Below are positions 7,646-15,459 of a DNA stretch of 64,000 nt, piece by piece; position 1 is the stretch's first letter; every line of letters starts with the position of its first letter. Origin of the DNA: an uncultured Bacilli bacterium (GTDB taxonomy: Bacteria; Bacillota_I; Bacilli_A; RF39; UBA660); contig CAKOMR010000001.1 of NCBI GenBank assembly GCA_934096705.1, positions 62,001-126,000 on the forward strand. The letters run 5' to 3'. Made by a program: the position numbers and the translations under genes. The notes beneath the pieces were generated by a model, which saw only the letters and a list, made by a program, of their open reading frames with translations, did not search any database and had not been told where the DNA came from.

Positions 7646-8569
7646 GTGAAAGATGCAAAAGTAATTTTCATGGGAACTCCAGATTTTGCTGTCCCAGTTT
7701 TAAAATATTTAACTAAAAATACAAATGTCGTTTTAGTAGTTACAAAAAAAGATACTTTTGAAGGAAGAAAAAAAGTACTTACTTTTTCTCCAGTAAAAAA
7801 AGTAGCTTTAGAAAATAATATTGATGTTATTACTCCTGATAAAATAAAAGATGCAGAGGAAATAATTGGCGAAATTAATCCTGATATTATAATTACTTGT
7901 GCATATGGAAAAATAGTTCCAGAAAGTATTTTAAATATTCCTAAATACGGTTCTATCAATGTACATGCTTCATTATTACCAAAATATCGTGGAGCATCTC
8001 CGATACAAACTGCAATATTAAATGGTGATGAAAAAACTGGCGTTACAATAATGTACATGGATAAAGGAATGGATACCGGAGATATAATTTCTATGAAGGA
8101 AATATGTATAGATCCTTTAGATGATTATTTAAGCTTAAGTAATAAACTTTCTATTTTAGGAACGGATTTATTAAAAGAAACTTTACCAAGTATTTTAAGT
8201 GGTGAAAACAAAAGAGTTTGTCAAGATAATGAGAGGGCTAGTTATACAAGACTTATTACTAGAGACGATGAAAAAATTGATTTTAACAAAAAAGGAAAAG
8301 ATATAATTAATCAAATAAGAGCATTTTCTCCATCACCTTATGCAAATTTTAATTTAAATGATAAAGAGATAAAAATTGTTAAAGCATCATTTATTTCTAA
8401 AAATGTTAAAGCACCTTATGAAGTAGAAGTAACAAAGTCATCACTTTCTATAACTTGCGCTGATGGGATTATAAATCTTGAAATAATTAAACCATTTGGT
8501 AAAAATGAAATGAATATTAAATCGTTTTTAAATGGAATAGATAAGGATAAAGTTTATGTTAATCATTAA
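7646..8569 (+). CDS. fmt: Methionyl-tRNA formyltransferase
   Basis: Transfers a formyl group from 10-formyl-THF to initiator Met-tRNA in the cytoplasm. The N-terminal Rossmann domain shows FMGTPDFAVPVL at the start and the catalytic region NVHASLLPKYRGASPIQTAI, followed by GVTIMYMDKGMDTGDI. The C-terminal OB-like domain contains NQIRAFSPSPYA. I chose GTG 7646 because AGGTGG (7635-7640) is correctly spaced and the protein then starts MKDAKVIFMGTPDF, as usual for the family; GTG 7637 is an in-frame alternative. Length 307 aa is typical. It overlaps the next gene by 14 nt. Confidence 0.95.
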   Translation: MKDAKVIFMGTPDFAVPVLKYLTKNTNVVLVVTKKDTFEGRKKVLTFSPVKKVALENNIDVITPDKIKDAEEIIGEINPDIIITCAYGKIVPESILNIPKYGSINVHASLLPKYRGASPIQTAILNGDEKTGVTIMYMDKGMDTGDIISMKEICIDPLDDYLSLSNKLSILGTDLLKETLPSILSGENKRVCQDNERASYTRLITRDDEKIDFNKKGKDIINQIRAFSPSPYANFNLNDKEIKIVKASFISKNVKAPYEVEVTKSSLSITCADGIINLEIIKPFGKNEMNIKSFLNGIDKDKVYVNH

Positions 8570-9188
8570 TTATATTAAAAAGAAAAAACCTGACAGTATG
8601 TTTATTAAAGTTTGGGAAAATAAAAGATTACATGCATTAATATGTTTAATATTATGGGCTTTATTTATTGCTTTTGTACTTCTTATTTTAGGAAGTTTTG
8701 AAAAAGATACAAAAATCCCTTCAAATGATAATAAAGTAAATGAAGAAGAAAAAATTATCACGTTTGATGAAATGAAAGAAAAACTTCTACATAATAAATT
8801 TGAGTATAAATATAGTTTATATGTAAATAGTAAAAATATTTTATATTACGGAGTTAAAAATGGATTAAATGATTCAGGATATAAAGAAGAAAATGATAAA
8901 ATAATAAGGTATGTTATCGAAAACGAGAAAGAATATCAACTTATAATGAATACAAAAGTTGAGGTTAATAATTTATATGAAGATATAGATAAAAATTTTA
9001 TTGATTTAAATTTTGTATTTTCTTTACTAGATAGTATGAATAAAGAAATTGATGAAGTTACGGAAAGTTTATATTATAGTAATGCTGAATTAAATGTTAA
9101 AATTAAAATTAATTCAGAAAATATTGAATCTATTGATATTTTAAAAGGTAATGATAGTTATTTTTTAGAATTTAGTAATGTTTTATAA
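8556..9188 (+). CDS. Hypothetical single-pass membrane protein
   Basis: A 210-aa protein I do not recognise. A short basic N-terminus (YIKKKKPDS) precedes one transmembrane helix at about residues 27-47 (LICLILWALFIAFVLLIL). A charged, probably extracytoplasmic domain of about 155 residues follows, rich in Glu/Lys/Asn and without cysteines. It overlaps fmt by 14 nt and is followed 13 nt later by the phosphatidyltransferase start, so it is part of that operon. ATG 8598 is an alternative start. Confidence 0.7.
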   Translation: MLIINYIKKKKPDSMFIKVWENKRLHALICLILWALFIAFVLLILGSFEKDTKIPSNDNKVNEEEKIITFDEMKEKLLHNKFEYKYSLYVNSKNILYYGVKNGLNDSGYKEENDKIIRYVIENEKEYQLIMNTKVEVNNLYEDIDKNFIDLNFVFSLLDSMNKEIDEVTESLYYSNAELNVKIKINSENIESIDILKGNDSYFLEFSNVL

Positions 9189-9201
9189 TAATGGTGATTG
9201 T

Positions 9202-9948
9202 ATGAAAAAGTTTATGTTAGTATTTGTTAATTTGCTTACAATGGTAAGAATAATTGGTGTTTTTATGATTGTTCCAATATTTTTTACATATGGAGGAGTT
9301 AGTGCTGCGATTTTGTCAGTTGCATGTTATTTAACTGATTGTATAGATGGCTTTTTAGCAAGAAAATATCATGTAGCAACATTTTTTGGTAGTATGTTTG
9401 ATGGCGTTGCCGATAAACTTTTTTCATGTAGTAATCTAATAATTTTATTTAAAGTAACAAGTTACTCAATTATTTCTATTATATTTGAAATAGCAATTGT
9501 ACTTGTACAACTTGTTAAATTTCAAAAAAATGTTAATATTCAATCTTCGAAACTTGGAAAAATAAAAACGATTATAATGAGTATCACGGTAATTTTAATT
9601 TATTTAATTACTGATATTAAAAAACTTTCTTTTTTAGGAGATAAATTTATAAATTATATATTATCCATAAATCCTGATACTTTATATTTCATTTTATTTA
9701 TCCCACTTTACGTTTTTCAAATTTTAACATTGTATTCATATTTAAAATTTTTAAAAACTTATAATTTTAAAGAAGAACATCATGCTCCGAAAGTGGATAT
9801 TAAATTAAAACCTAAGACATCCATAAAAAATAGATTTGATAATTTCTGTACTTTATGGCTAAATAATGAATTTTATGAAAAATATAAAGATTCTCAAGGA
9901 CTTAGAGAAATACGTAAAAGTATAAAAAATAATGAGAGAGTAAAGTAA
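9202..9948 (+). CDS. pgsA: CDP-alcohol phosphatidyltransferase (PgsA type)
   Basis: An integral membrane enzyme transferring a phosphatidyl group from CDP-diacylglycerol to an alcohol, most likely glycerol-3-phosphate, giving phosphatidylglycerol-phosphate. The family signature D-G-x2-A-R-x8-G-x3-D-x3-D is complete at about residues 43-66 (DCIDGFLAR ... FFGSMFDGVADK). Five or six hydrophobic helices follow. The 248-aa length includes a charged C-terminal tail of about 55 residues, longer than in most PgsA. ATG 9202 was chosen because GGTGAT precedes it. The exact acceptor alcohol is inferred. Confidence 0.85.
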   Translation: MKKFMLVFVNLLTMVRIIGVFMIVPIFFTYGGVSAAILSVACYLTDCIDGFLARKYHVATFFGSMFDGVADKLFSCSNLIILFKVTSYSIISIIFEIAIVLVQLVKFQKNVNIQSSKLGKIKTIIMSITVILIYLITDIKKLSFLGDKFINYILSINPDTLYFILFIPLYVFQILTLYSYLKFLKTYNFKEEHHAPKVDIKLKPKTSIKNRFDNFCTLWLNNEFYEKYKDSQGLREIRKSIKNNERVK

Positions 9949-9963
9949 AAATACTCTTTTTTT
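9937..9963 (+). terminator. Terminator overlapping the end of pgsA
   Basis: Stem AGAGTA (9937-9942) / TACTCT (9952-9957) with a 9-nt loop and a run of seven T. It overlaps the stop codon. Confidence 0.65.
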
Positions 9964-9974
9964 ATAGCAAAATA

Positions 9975-9983
9975 TGATATAAT
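9975..9983 (+). promoter_or_regulatory. Extended -10 promoter of rlmN
   Basis: TGATATAAT (9975-9983) is a perfect TGn-TATAAT box. The base seven downstream of the -10 is 9990, which is the A of the rlmN ATG. Confidence 0.7.
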
Positions 9984-9989
9984 TTTTTT

Positions 9990-11006
9990 ATGACAAATAT
10001 TTTTAATTATTCAAAAACTCTTTTAGAAGAAAAACTTGTAAGTGATGGATATAAAAAGTTTATGGCATCGCAAATTTTTGATTGGATTTATGATAAAAAA
10101 GTTTATAACCCAGATATGTTTTCTAATATAAAAAAAGAAAATATTGAGTATATTAAGAAAAATTTTAGTTTTGATTTTATTGAAATGGAAAAAGTCGAGG
10201 AAGATACTTTAGTAAAAAAATTCTTATTTAAACTTAATGACGGAGAAAAAATCGAATCTGTATTAATGGTTCATGATTATGGATTGAGTGTATGTATTTC
10301 TTCCCAAGTTGGGTGTAATATGGGCTGTAAATTTTGTGAAAGTGGTAGGCTTAAAAAGGTACGTAATTTGAAGACTTATGAAATGTTACAGCAAATAATT
10401 TTAATTTCTGATTATATAAAAAAGAGAATTGATAGTTGCGTAATTATGGGTATTGGAGAGCCTTTTGATAATTATGATAATGTAATTAACTTTTTAAAAA
10501 TAATAAATGACCCAAAAGCCTTAAATATTGGAGCAAGACATATAACTGTGTCAACATGTGGAATTGTTCCTAAAATAAAGGAGTTTGCACTTTTACCTTT
10601 GCAAGTAAACTTAGCAATTAGTCTTCATGCTCCAAATGATGAAATAAGAAATAAAATAATGCCAATCAGTAAAGCATATAGTATTAAAGAACTTATGGAG
10701 GCACTAGATTATTATTATGAAAAAACAAATCGAAGAATTACTTTTGAATATGTTATGTTAAAAGGTGTAAATGATTCAAAAGAATGTGCACAAATGCTTG
10801 CTAATCTTATTAAAGGAAAAAATGCATATGTAAATTTAATTGCATATAATGAAACTAAAAATATTGATTTCAAAGAAAGTCCAAAAAGCACTATTGATGA
10901 ATTTTACGATGTTTTGAAAAAAAATAATATAGATGTTACTGTCCGCCGTAAATTTGGCAATAAAATTTCGGCAGCATGTGGACAACTTCGTAGTAAAGAA
11001 GTATAG
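9990..11006 (+). CDS. rlmN: Dual-specificity RNA methyltransferase RlmN
   Basis: A radical-SAM enzyme that makes 2-methyladenosine in 23S rRNA (A2503) and some tRNAs. The CxxxCxxC cluster motif is GCNMGCKFCES, preceded by SVCISSQV, and the methyl-carrying and resolving cysteines lie in STCG and the C-terminal AACGQL. Other family blocks are VIMGIGEPFDNYDN and LAISLHAPNDE. Its 338-aa length is typical. No Shine-Dalgarno is visible, and the -10 box places the transcription start on the initiator ATG, so the mRNA may be leaderless. Confidence 0.95.
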   Translation: MTNIFNYSKTLLEEKLVSDGYKKFMASQIFDWIYDKKVYNPDMFSNIKKENIEYIKKNFSFDFIEMEKVEEDTLVKKFLFKLNDGEKIESVLMVHDYGLSVCISSQVGCNMGCKFCESGRLKKVRNLKTYEMLQQIILISDYIKKRIDSCVIMGIGEPFDNYDNVINFLKIINDPKALNIGARHITVSTCGIVPKIKEFALLPLQVNLAISLHAPNDEIRNKIMPISKAYSIKELMEALDYYYEKTNRRITFEYVMLKGVNDSKECAQMLANLIKGKNAYVNLIAYNETKNIDFKESPKSTIDEFYDVLKKNNIDVTVRRKFGNKISAACGQLRSKEV

Positions 11007-11023
11007 TAAAATAAAAAAAATAA

Positions 11024-11032
11024 TGATATAAT
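11024..11032 (+). promoter_or_regulatory. Extended -10 promoter of prpC-prkC
   Basis: TGATATAAT (11024-11032), about 22 nt before the prpC start codon, with an SD (AGGTGATGA) in between. Confidence 0.6.
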
Positions 11033-11054
11033 GACAAAGAAGATAGGTGATGAA

Positions 11055-11801
11055 ATGAAAGCATTTTATTTAACTGATGCTGGAAAAGTACGTAGTCATA
11101 ATGAGGATAGTGTAACAATACTGAAAAATCAAAGTGGTGAATATCTTTTAATGGTTGCTGATGGAATGGGTGGCCATAGAAAAGGTGAGGTAGCATCCTC
11201 TATAGCACTTACTCATTTAGGTAAAAGATTTACTGATATAGCAAGTGTCGGAACAAAATATGATGCGGTTAATTGGCTTAATGATAATGTAAATGAAATA
11301 AATAAAAATATACTTGATTATGCAAGTGAGCATGAAGATTCTACGGGAATGGGCTCAACACTTGTAGTAGCAATTCAAACAAAAGATTATTTAATTTTTG
11401 GAAATATAGGGGATTCTTCGGGATATGTAGTTAAAAATAAAAAACTTCATAAAGTTACAAAAGATCATACTTTAGTAAATCTTTTGGTAGAGGCTGGTAA
11501 TCTAACTGAAGAAGAAGCAAAATATCATCCAAAGAAAAATGTATTAATGAGAGCACTTGGAGCTACTGAAAAAGTTGAAATGGATATATTTGATGTTGAT
11601 ATGAATAATGAGGGCATCATGTTATGTTCTGATGGACTTACTACAATGCTTTCAGATGATCAAATAGAAAGGGTTTTAAATGATGAAGAGCTTGATGCAA
11701 ATGAAAAAGTAATTAAGCTTATTCAAAAGTGTAATGCTAGAGGCGGATTTGATAATGTTTCGATAGCATATTTAGAGAAAAAGGAGGCTGATAATAAGTG
11801 A
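11055..11801 (+). CDS. prpC: PP2C-type Ser/Thr protein phosphatase
   Basis: A Mn/Mg-dependent PPM phosphatase, the partner of the PASTA kinase encoded next. Motifs are DAGKVRSHNEDS (metal-binding Asp), VADGMGGHRKGEVAS, STLVVAI, GNIGDSSGYV, CSDGLTTML and the closing GGFDNVS. I used ATG 11055 (MKAFYLTDAGK) because AGGTGATGA precedes it; an upstream ATG at 11031 overlaps the -10 box. Its stop overlaps the kinase GTG by 4 nt (GTGA). The pair probably sets the phosphorylation of cell-wall and translation targets. Confidence 0.95.
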   Translation: MKAFYLTDAGKVRSHNEDSVTILKNQSGEYLLMVADGMGGHRKGEVASSIALTHLGKRFTDIASVGTKYDAVNWLNDNVNEINKNILDYASEHEDSTGMGSTLVVAIQTKDYLIFGNIGDSSGYVVKNKKLHKVTKDHTLVNLLVEAGNLTEEEAKYHPKKNVLMRALGATEKVEMDIFDVDMNNEGIMLCSDGLTTMLSDDQIERVLNDEELDANEKVIKLIQKCNARGGFDNVSIAYLEKKEADNK

Positions 11802-13573
11802 TTGCTAAAGGTCAAAAAATTTCTGACCGCTATCAAATAATAAAATCAATCGGTGAAGGTGGCATGGCAAACGTTTATCTTGCCTATGATACCATTTTAG
11901 AAAGAAATGTTGCAGTTAAAGTTTTAAGAGGAGATCTTGCAAATGATGAAAAATTTGTCCGTAGATTTCAAAGGGAGGCTTTACAAGCATCAAGTTTGTC
12001 ACATCCTAATATAGTTGAAGTTTATGATGTAGGAGAAGATAATGGCGAATACTATATTGTAATGGAATATGTTGAAGGAAAACATTTAAAAAATTTACTT
12101 AAAAAACGTGGTAAACTTACTATAACTGAGGTTGTAGATATAATGCTTCAGGTAACAAGTGGTTTATCTGTTGCTCATGATAGTTACATAATTCATCGTG
12201 ATATTAAACCTCAAAATATTATGATTTTAGATAATGGCCTTGTAAAATTAACTGATTTTGGTATCGCACTTGCAATGAATTCAACTCAGCTTACTCAGAC
12301 AAATTCAGTTATGGGCTCAGTTCATTATTTACCTCCAGAGCAGGCAAGTGGTAAAGGCGCAACGCTTCAAAGTGATATTTATTCATTGGGAATACTTATG
12401 TATGAACTTCTTACTGGAAAATTACCTTTTAGAGGAGAAAATGCTGTAGAAATCGCTTTAAAGCATTTAAAAGAAAATATTCCTAGTATTAGAAAAGAAA
12501 TTCCAGATATTCCTCAATCTATTGAAAATATTATTTTAAGAGCCACTGCAAAAAATCCTAAAAACAGATATGCAGATGCAAGAGAAATGCATGATGATTT
12601 GGCAACGTGTTTAGATGAATCAAGAAAAAATGAAATAAAAATTAGTTATAAATATCCAGAAATCGATTTGGATGATGGAAAAATGCTAAAAATAAAAAAT
12701 GAAAAAGAAAATCTTACAAAGAAGGAAAGTGATGAGATTATAGCAAAGAAAATAACCCAAAATGATATGCGTAAACAAAATAAAACATTAGTTGTTTTGA
12801 TATCAATATTTACGGGAATTGTAGTATTAATAACAAGTATTGTAGTACTTCTTCCAAGAATTACTAAAAAAGCGCAAGTTACAGTTCCAGACGTTTCTAA
12901 TATGACCGTTGCAAAAGCTAGCGAATTATTAGAAAAAGAAGGTTTTACTGTATCTCCGGAACAAATTGAGGAAGAGGATGTAAAGGTAGAAAAAGGTAAT
13001 GTTATAACTACTGTACCATCACCGGGAACAAAACACAAAAAAGGTTATGAAGTAACTTTAAAGGTTTCAACAGGAAATAAATCTTTAGAAGTTGAAGATT
13101 ATACAGGTAAGAACTATTTAGAAATTAAAGGAAAACTTGAAGCTTATGGAATTATAGTTGAAATTAAAGAAGTTGAAATTGAAGCTGATTCTGAGGATGA
13201 ATATGAAACTAATATGATTATGGAACAATCTGTAAAAAAAGGCGAGTATTTAACAAGCGGAGATAGAATTGAACTTTCAATACCATTAATTAAAAACTTA
13301 TATCCAGATTTTACTGATGGTATTTATACAATCGTTGATGTAATAGATTTTGTTAGAGAATACAAACTAAATGTAAAATATTTAGATAAAGATGGAAAAA
13401 CTTTATCAATTAGTGATAGTAATGCAAATGAATATAGCGATTATAAAATTATTTCTCAAAATAGAAAAGCTGGAACTAAAGTTACTGAGGGAGCACAGTT
13501 AATTATTAAAATTGATGTTTCTGAAAAAAATAATGATAGTGAAAATAAAACTTGTGACGGCGGTTTATGTTAA
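11798..13573 (+). CDS. prkC: PASTA-domain Ser/Thr protein kinase
   Basis: A membrane receptor kinase of the PrkC/StkP type, 591 aa. The cytoplasmic kinase domain has glycine loop GEGGMANVY, catalytic VKVLR lysine, HRDIKPQN, DFG and GSVHYLPPEQ. A single transmembrane helix lies near residues 330-352 (LVVLISIFTGIVVLITSIVVLL). Three extracellular PASTA-like repeats follow (first VPDVSNMTVAKASELLEKEG), expected to bind muropeptides or lipid II. The start is GTG 11798, with AAGGAGG upstream and a 4-nt overlap with prpC. It overlaps rsgA by 7 nt. The C-terminus carries two cysteines (CDGGLC) just before the stop. Confidence 0.96.
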   Translation: MIAKGQKISDRYQIIKSIGEGGMANVYLAYDTILERNVAVKVLRGDLANDEKFVRRFQREALQASSLSHPNIVEVYDVGEDNGEYYIVMEYVEGKHLKNLLKKRGKLTITEVVDIMLQVTSGLSVAHDSYIIHRDIKPQNIMILDNGLVKLTDFGIALAMNSTQLTQTNSVMGSVHYLPPEQASGKGATLQSDIYSLGILMYELLTGKLPFRGENAVEIALKHLKENIPSIRKEIPDIPQSIENIILRATAKNPKNRYADAREMHDDLATCLDESRKNEIKISYKYPEIDLDDGKMLKIKNEKENLTKKESDEIIAKKITQNDMRKQNKTLVVLISIFTGIVVLITSIVVLLPRITKKAQVTVPDVSNMTVAKASELLEKEGFTVSPEQIEEEDVKVEKGNVITTVPSPGTKHKKGYEVTLKVSTGNKSLEVEDYTGKNYLEIKGKLEAYGIIVEIKEVEIEADSEDEYETNMIMEQSVKKGEYLTSGDRIELSIPLIKNLYPDFTDGIYTIVDVIDFVREYKLNVKYLDKDGKTLSISDSNANEYSDYKIISQNRKAGTKVTEGAQLIIKIDVSEKNNDSENKTCDGGLC

Positions 13574-14412
13574 AAGGACAAATAATAAATATTAATTCAA
13601 ATAGATATAAGGTTTTAGCAAATAAAAAAGAATATATATGCACCGCAAGGGGTAAATTTAGAAATGATAAAATTACTCCTTTAGTGGGCGATTATGTTGA
13701 GTTTGATGAAAAAACTTTACAAATGAAAATAATTTTACCTCGAAAAAACTTTTTAAATAGGCCAATGGTTGCTAATGTAGACATTGCGTTAATAGTTACC
13801 AGTGTAAAAGAGCCAAACTTAGATTTGAATTTATTAGATAAATTATTAATAATAATTTATTTAAATAATATTAAACCGGTTATTTGTTTTACTAAAGTAG
13901 ATTTATTAAATAATAAAGAAAATGCTGATTTTTCAAAAATAAGAGCATATTATAGCAAATATTATGATGTTATCGATAATACTGAATTAGAAAAATTTAA
14001 AAAAATTGCTCAAGGAAAAACCACTATATTATGCGGACAAACTGGAGCAGGAAAATCAACATTCATAAATAAAATTGATCCAAGTTTAAAGCTTGATACA
14101 AATGAAATAAGTAAAGCACTTGGAAGAGGCGTTCACACCACAAGAATGGTATCCCTTTATGATGAAGGTGGATATTTTATTTGCGATAGTCCTGGCTTTA
14201 GTAGTATTTCACTTGAATCTTTTACAAAAGAAGATATCCGTAATGGTTTTGTGGAATTTGGTAATTACAATTGTAAATATAGAGATTGTAATCATATTAA
14301 TACCGAAGGATGTCAGGTTGAAAATAACAAAGAAATATTTTTAAGTAGATATGATAATTATGTAAGTTTTATAAAGGAGTTAAATGAAAGTCGCAGTAAG
14401 TTATTTAAGTAG
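13567..14412 (+). CDS. rsgA: Ribosome small-subunit-dependent GTPase RsgA
   Basis: A circularly permuted GTPase for late 30S maturation. The order is N-terminal OB fold (residues 1-65), then G4 TKVD, then G1 GQTGAGKS (about 157), then G3 DSPGF, as expected for RsgA/YloQ. The zinc-binding C-terminus shows FGNYNCKYRDCNH followed by a further Cys. Its 281-aa length is normal. The prpC-prkC-rsgA-rpe order is the same as in Bacillus (prpC-prkC-yloQ-rpe). It overlaps rpe by 29 nt. Confidence 0.95.
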   Translation: MLKGQIININSNRYKVLANKKEYICTARGKFRNDKITPLVGDYVEFDEKTLQMKIILPRKNFLNRPMVANVDIALIVTSVKEPNLDLNLLDKLLIIIYLNNIKPVICFTKVDLLNNKENADFSKIRAYYSKYYDVIDNTELEKFKKIAQGKTTILCGQTGAGKSTFINKIDPSLKLDTNEISKALGRGVHTTRMVSLYDEGGYFICDSPGFSSISLESFTKEDIRNGFVEFGNYNCKYRDCNHINTEGCQVENNKEIFLSRYDNYVSFIKELNESRSKLFK

Positions 14413-15007
14413 TAATGATTATAAAAAATGTATAGATCAAATAGAGAATAGTAAAGCTAGTTTTATTCATGTTGATATGTGTGATGGAAATTACGTTGAA
14501 ACTAATAATATTGATATGAATCAAATTTTAACTCTTTTAAGTAATACTAAAAAAAAATTAAATATTCATTTAATGGTAAATAATCCTTTAGATTATATTG
14601 ATAAACTTAAAAATTTAAATGTAGATGTAATAACTATTCATAATATTAATAATGCTATTAACGTATTAAAATATATTAAATCACTTGGCATTAAATGTGG
14701 GATTGCTATTAATCCCAATGAAGATTTAAAAAATTTTGAAAAATATTATTCAATTGTTGATGAAGTGCTTGTAATGAGTGTTATGCCTGGCAAGGGTGGC
14801 CAAAAGTTTATAGAAAGTGTACTAAAAACAATTGATAGTTTAAATTTAGTTAAAGATATGTATCATTTTGATATAGCAATTGATGGTGGCATTAATAACG
14901 ATACAGTTAACTTAATAAAAAACAAAAATTTAGATTTATTAATAAGTGGTTCATATATTACAAATAGTGATAATTATAATGAAAATATAGATAAATTAGT
15001 ATCATAA
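14384..15007 (+). CDS. rpe: Ribulose-phosphate 3-epimerase
   Basis: A TIM-barrel epimerase interconverting ribulose-5-P and xylulose-5-P in the pentose phosphate pathway. Motifs are HVDMCDGNYV (metal His/Asp), HLMVNNPLDYI, VMSVMPGKGGQKFI, and IDGGIN with ISGSYI for phosphate binding. Its 207-aa length is slightly short. It ends the prpC-prkC-rsgA-rpe operon, and the transketolase that uses its product is encoded 3.6 kb downstream. Confidence 0.93.
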   Translation: MKVAVSYLSSNDYKKCIDQIENSKASFIHVDMCDGNYVETNNIDMNQILTLLSNTKKKLNIHLMVNNPLDYIDKLKNLNVDVITIHNINNAINVLKYIKSLGIKCGIAINPNEDLKNFEKYYSIVDEVLVMSVMPGKGGQKFIESVLKTIDSLNLVKDMYHFDIAIDGGINNDTVNLIKNKNLDLLISGSYITNSDNYNENIDKLVS

Positions 15008-15008
15008 G

Positions 15009-15033
15009 GTTACAAGAAATTGTAACTTTTTTT
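15009..15033 (+). terminator. Terminator of the prpC-prkC-rsgA-rpe operon
   Basis: Perfect stem GTTACAA (15009-15015) / TTGTAAC (15020-15026), GAAA loop, seven T. Confidence 0.92.
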
Positions 15034-15039
15034 ATAAAA

Positions 15040-15063
15040 ATAAAAAGCCTATTTTTTAGGCTT
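15040..15063 (-). terminator. Minus-strand terminator facing the inverted-repeat segment
   Basis: Perfect stem AAGCCTA (15045-15051) / TAGGCTT (15057-15063) with a 5-nt loop. The U tract exists only on the minus strand (plus-strand A run at 15042-15046), while the plus-strand side has no T run. It would stop transcription coming leftward out of the 15080-15426 segment. No annotated minus-strand gene explains it. Confidence 0.7.
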
Positions 15064-15079
15064 ATAATGGTCAATATAT

Positions 15080-15107
15080 TTTCTTAAAACTAATACATTT
15101 AAGAAAA
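15080..15107 (+). repeat. Left copy of the 28-bp inverted repeat
   Basis: Reverse complement of 15399-15426 without mismatch. Arms TTTCTTAAA and TTTAAGAAA flank the core ACTAATACA. Confidence 0.95.
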
Positions 15108-15356
15108 AACGTTCCCATATTTTCGTACTATTACAATCTAATATTATCATATTTTTATAAAAATTTGTATATATTATGAAAAAATTGTCAAAATTTGGTA
15201 AAAATTTATAATATTTAATCTAAAATTGCATAATTTTAACAAAAAATTTCTAGTCAAAAAAATGGTCAAAAATTTTTAAATTTTTTCTTTTAAATACTTG
15301 CTAAAATAGATACTTTAAAAAAAATATTTTTGAAAATTTATAGTCAGATTTTATTT

Positions 15357-15385
15357 TTGTATTCAATTTAACCTTTATTTATACT
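15357..15385 (+). promoter_or_regulatory. Promoter inside the inverted-repeat segment, reading toward the surface protein
   Basis: -35 TTGTAT (15357-15362), 17-nt spacer, -10 TATACT (15380-15385). The transcript would begin near 15392, include the right repeat, and enter the surface-protein gene at 15460. Confidence 0.6.
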
Positions 15386-15398
15386 GAAAACTGAAAAC

Positions 15399-15426
15399 TT
15401 TTCTTAAATGTATTAGTTTTAAGAAA
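15399..15426 (-). repeat. Right copy of the 28-bp inverted repeat
   Basis: Reverse complement of 15080-15107. Its core TGTATTAGT is the complement of the left core, so the two sites are in inverted orientation. Confidence 0.95.
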
Positions 15427-15459
15427 GATGAGCCCCGTATTTATGGGAGAAAATGCAGT

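Larger units (their letters stand above)
15080..15426. other. Candidate invertible promoter segment bounded by 28-bp inverted repeats
   Basis: A 347-bp segment with perfect 28-bp inverted repeats at its ends. The 291-bp interior is very AT-rich and has no ORF. It contains a plus-strand promoter close to the right end. Each repeat is itself a dyad, with 9-bp arms TTTCTTAAA/TTTAAGAAA around an asymmetric 9-bp core (ACTAATACA on the left, its reverse complement on the right). This is the layout of a site-specific recombinase target. The segment occupies the whole 452-nt gap before a surface-protein gene, together with two terminators. Inversion is inferred, not shown. Confidence 0.6.

Noticed and set aside
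15080..15426. MITE (miniature transposable element) as explanation of the inverted repeats
   Set aside because: Not excluded, but I see no target-site duplication, and the internal dyad in each repeat, the promoter facing a surface gene and the outward minus-strand terminator fit a recombinase-controlled switch better.
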